This document shows positions 13,086-14,196 of a stretch of 14,196 nt of DNA, piece by piece. The notes beneath the pieces are model-generated. The model worked only from the letters and a program-made list of their open reading frames with translations. It was not told the DNA's origin and searched no databases. The stretch is from NCBI GenBank assembly GCA_938040985.1, contig CALHZD010000070.1:1-14196 (forward strand), in the 5' to 3' direction. Each line of letters begins with the position of its first letter. The stretch's first letter is position 1. This DNA comes from an uncultured Propionivibrio sp. (GTDB lineage Bacteria > Pseudomonadota > Gammaproteobacteria > Burkholderiales > Rhodocyclaceae). Position numbers and translations under genes: made by a program.

Positions 13086-13520
13086 TCAGGCAAGCGGGCG
13101 GCTGTCGCTGATCATGAAGTTGGCGATGCGGCGTTTGATGAGCCAGCGGCCATTTTCTTTGATGTAGCTGTCGTTGTAGCGGACGTAGTGGTTGTGGATG
13201 AGCGTCTGCCCGTCTTTTTCTTCGGTGAGGACGACGTGGCAGTAGTTGATGGCGTCTGCGCTCGTGTCATCGAGGCGGGTGACGGTGAACTGGCCGTTGA
13301 TGTGATAGACATTTTTGAAGTTCGCCAGAAAGTCGGTGAAGACTTGCACGATTTCCGCGCGGTTTTTCAGGTCGGCGAAGACTTGCCCGCCGATGTAGGT
13401 GGTGACGTGGCCGTCTTCCGTGAAGAGCGGGCCCTGTTCGGCGACTTTTTTCTCGTCGGCGAGGTTGGAGAAGGTATCGACCAGTTCCTTCAGGGCTTGT
13501 TTTTCCAGTAATTTGTTCAT
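13086..13520 (-). CDS. NTF2/SnoaL-like protein
   Basis: A 144-residue protein with typical SnoaL-like layout: first helix (EKQALKELVDTFSNLADEKK), GPLFTEDGHVTTYIGGQVF, a central helix (RAEIVQVFTDFLANFKNVYH), then long strands (DAINYCHVVLTEEKDGQTLI and VRYNDSYIKENGRWLIKRRI). No signal peptide is seen, unlike its operon partner. Members include isomerases, dehydratases and ligand-binding proteins. The function is not predictable. The start at 13520 is chosen for its AAGGAA ribosome binding site; the in-frame extension upstream is repeat A7. It is the first gene of a two-gene unit with the secreted esterase and one of four NTF2-like genes or remnants in the window. Confidence 0.87.
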   Translation of the reverse strand: MNKLLEKQALKELVDTFSNLADEKKVAEQGPLFTEDGHVTTYIGGQVFADLKNRAEIVQVFTDFLANFKNVYHINGQFTVTRLDDTSADAINYCHVVLTEEKDGQTLIHNHYVRYNDSYIKENGRWLIKRRIANFMISDSRPLA

Positions 13521-13537
13521 TAAAGTTTCCTTAGTTG

Positions 13538-13592
13538 TACCAATCCCAGAAATTAAGCTGGGATGGCGGCGCGGAATTGCGCCGACGGGATA
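13538..13592 (-). repeat. Type A repeat, half copy A7
   Basis: TACCAATCCCAGAAATTAAG is the inverted right end of a type A element. The copy runs about 55 bases through a GGCGGCGCGG stretch and then stops exactly where repeat B2 begins. No continuation of A is recognisable beyond B2. Confidence 0.7.
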
Positions 13593-13695
13593 TAGTCGTT
13601 CCAAATAGGACTGATACGGCGTTGGCTCGCCTCGCCGTACTTATCTGTACTGTCTTCGGCTTGCCGCTTTGTTTCAGCCCTATTTGAAACGACTA
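13593..13695 (+). repeat. Type B repeat, copy B2 (complete, 103 bp)
   Basis: The left end TAGTCGTTCCAAATAGGACT (13593 on) and right end AGCCCTATTTGAAACGACTA (to 13695) are inverted repeats over 22 bases with two mismatches. The ends begin and finish with TA, compatible with insertion at a TA target. The middle (CGGCGTTGGCTCGCCTCG, then CTGTACTGTCTTCGGCTTG) nearly equals the middle of A1. It resembles, from memory, the core of neisserial small repeats. Confidence 0.8.
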
Positions 13696-13856
13696 CGCAT
13701 TCTAAGCGGTGCGGTAGCGGCGATAAATGCCGCTGCATTGTTAGGGCTTATGAGCCGATTTCATCAATGGGCAGACCTTCCTGCCTGAAAGCGCACTTTC
13801 CCTTTTATACTGCCCGCGCCTGCCCGCCTGCCGGGCGGCATTCCAGAGCATCCCCT

Positions 13857-13893
13857 CTGAAACCCCCGTGGATAAAGGGCCTCAGGGCATTCC
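13857..13893 (+). repeat. Imperfect 37-base direct repeat, copy 1
   Basis: Contains CCGTGGATAAAGGG and CTCAGGGCAT. It matches 14030-14066 at roughly three quarters of positions. CCTCAGGG-CATT-CCCTCTGAGG at 13880-13901 can also form a hairpin with a two-base bulge. Confidence 0.45.
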
Positions 13894-13943
13894 CTCTGAG
13901 GAACCTAAAAGATAGCGGCTGGACTTTGCCAAAAGGCAGGGGG

Positions 13944-14001
13944 GCTGGCCGCAGATAGACCACGCGGTACGGCAAGGCGAGCTAACGCACTATTTGGGCT
14001 A
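13944..14001 (-). repeat. Type B-like fragment B3
   Basis: Read on the minus strand from 14001: TAGCCCAAATAG, then TGCGTTAGCTCGCCTTGCCG and TACCGCGTGG. The CCAAATAG end motif and the GTTxGCTCGCC core are in the same order as in B2. The far end is not recognisable. Confidence 0.45.
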
Positions 14002-14014
14002 AGGAAGCTGCTAT

Positions 14015-14079
14015 AAAACATAAAATGCCCTGAGATGCCCGTAAATAAAGGGGCTCCAGGTATCAGAAAACATAAAATG
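14015..14079 (+). repeat. 52-base-spaced exact 13-mer repeats flanking repeat copy 2
   Basis: AAAACATAAAATG occurs at 14015-14027 and again at 14067-14079. Between them lies the second copy of the 37-base repeat (14030-14066, with CCGTAAATAAAGGGG). ATGCCCTGAG at 14025-14034 is the exact inverse of CTCAGGGCAT at 13881-13890. Confidence 0.5.
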
Positions 14080-14122
14080 AAAAACTGTGTCCGCAGCAGG
14101 CGATTCGGGGCGATGGTTTTGT

Positions 14123-14196
14123 TTATCGGCGTAAGGCGCTGAACGCGCCGATTTCCCACTCGCGCAGGGCGATCAGCATGCCCGTGCCGTGGCGTT
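14123..14196 (-). CDS. 3' end of a minus-strand gene, function unknown
   Basis: The last 23 residues, RHGTGMLIALREWEIGAFSALRR in two visible parts (RHGTGMLIALREW and EIGAFSALRR), end at TAA (14125-14123). Composition and the regular GC-rich codon third positions look coding, but no family is recognisable from so little. It is read in the same direction as the NTF2-like and esterase pair, with the 600-base repeat region between. Confidence 0.45.
   Translation of the reverse strand, partial: RHGTGMLIALREWEIGAFSALRR

Larger units (their letters stand above)
13521..14122. other. Repeat-rich intergenic region
   Basis: About 600 bases hold no gene I can support. In order: repeat A7 fragment, complete repeat B2, a stretch with small GC hairpins, two copies of an imperfect 37-base repeat, a B-like core fragment on the minus strand, and a pair of exact 13-base repeats. 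Confidence 0.65.

Noticed and set aside
11454..13511. A 685-codon plus-strand open frame across the flavin reductase pseudogene, esterase and NTF2-like genes
   Set aside because: It runs antisense to two genes with clear motifs and signal peptide, and its protein is low-complexity. It is a by-product of GC-rich codon use.
13779..13790. Second possible uptake sequence (CTGCCTGAA at 13781-13789)
   Set aside because: Only nine of twelve bases fit the Simonsiella dialect and three 5' bases do not match, which is close to what chance gives.
1..14196. CRISPR array, tRNA, rRNA, transposase or phage genes
   Set aside because: No regularly spaced identical repeats, no cloverleaf or rRNA-like stretches, and no recombinase or DDE motifs were seen in any frame.

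Overview
The window is GC-rich proteobacterial DNA, about 14 kb, packed with small redox, detoxification and NTF2/SnoaL-fold genes and littered with short intergenic repeats and decaying gene fragments. It reads like an accessory region of an oral or upper-airway commensal, either Neisseriaceae (Kingella/Eikenella type) or a high-GC neighbour such as Cardiobacterium. Two things point there. The repeats share a core resembling, from memory, neisserial small repeats. There is also one exact 12-mer AGGCAGCCTGAA at 3497-3508, the Kingella-type DNA uptake sequence dialect. A genome using this dialect would normally show many copies in 14 kb, so a single copy hints that the surrounding segment was imported. 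The species is not resolved.

Layout. 1-49: start of a minus-strand gene that leaves the window. 63-202: repeat type B. 200-659: lysE/argO-type exporter pseudogene (internal deletion). 699-992: truncated NTF2-like gene. 993-1350: intergenic, with a promoter. 1351-2559: secreted NTF2-like protein and a flavodoxin-fold NAD(P)H oxidoreductase separated by repeat A1, closed by a clear terminator (2590-2617). 2868-3449: intact flavin reductase (minus), then the uptake sequence, an NTF2-like 3' remnant and repeat A2. 3820-4698: EamA transporter ending inside repeat A3. 4783-4882: orphan LysR 3' fragment. 4883-5752: arginase-family enzyme (minus). 5753-6056: repeats A4 and A5 and a hairpin. 6057-6959: LysR regulator, divergent from an LLM-class oxidoreductase (7067-8116) across a compact control region. 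8262-9134: hchA-type glyoxalase III. 9144-9295: repeat A6. 9319-12057: tightly coupled operon of a quinone oxidoreductase, an NAD(P)-binding protein with a premature TAA, a second NAD(P)-binding protein and a flavin reductase pseudogene. 12069-13520: minus-strand pair of NTF2-like protein and secreted esterase. 13538-14122: repeats A7, B2 and others. 14123-14196: 3' end of another minus-strand gene.

Functionally, most intact genes are NAD(P)H- or flavin-dependent reductases, a methylglyoxal-detoxifying enzyme and small NTF2-fold proteins, under at least one LysR-type regulator. This fits a response to quinones and other reactive electrophiles (inference). The strongest story is genome plasticity. 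At least eight copies or fragments of a terminal-inverted-repeat element (A) lie at gene ends, duplication boundaries and pseudogene breakpoints, and in three cases a repeat supplies the stop codon of the adjacent reading frame. A second element (B) with different ends carries a similar core and is fused to an A copy. A decayed flavin reductase coexists with an intact homologue near the uptake sequence, suggesting replacement by transformation.
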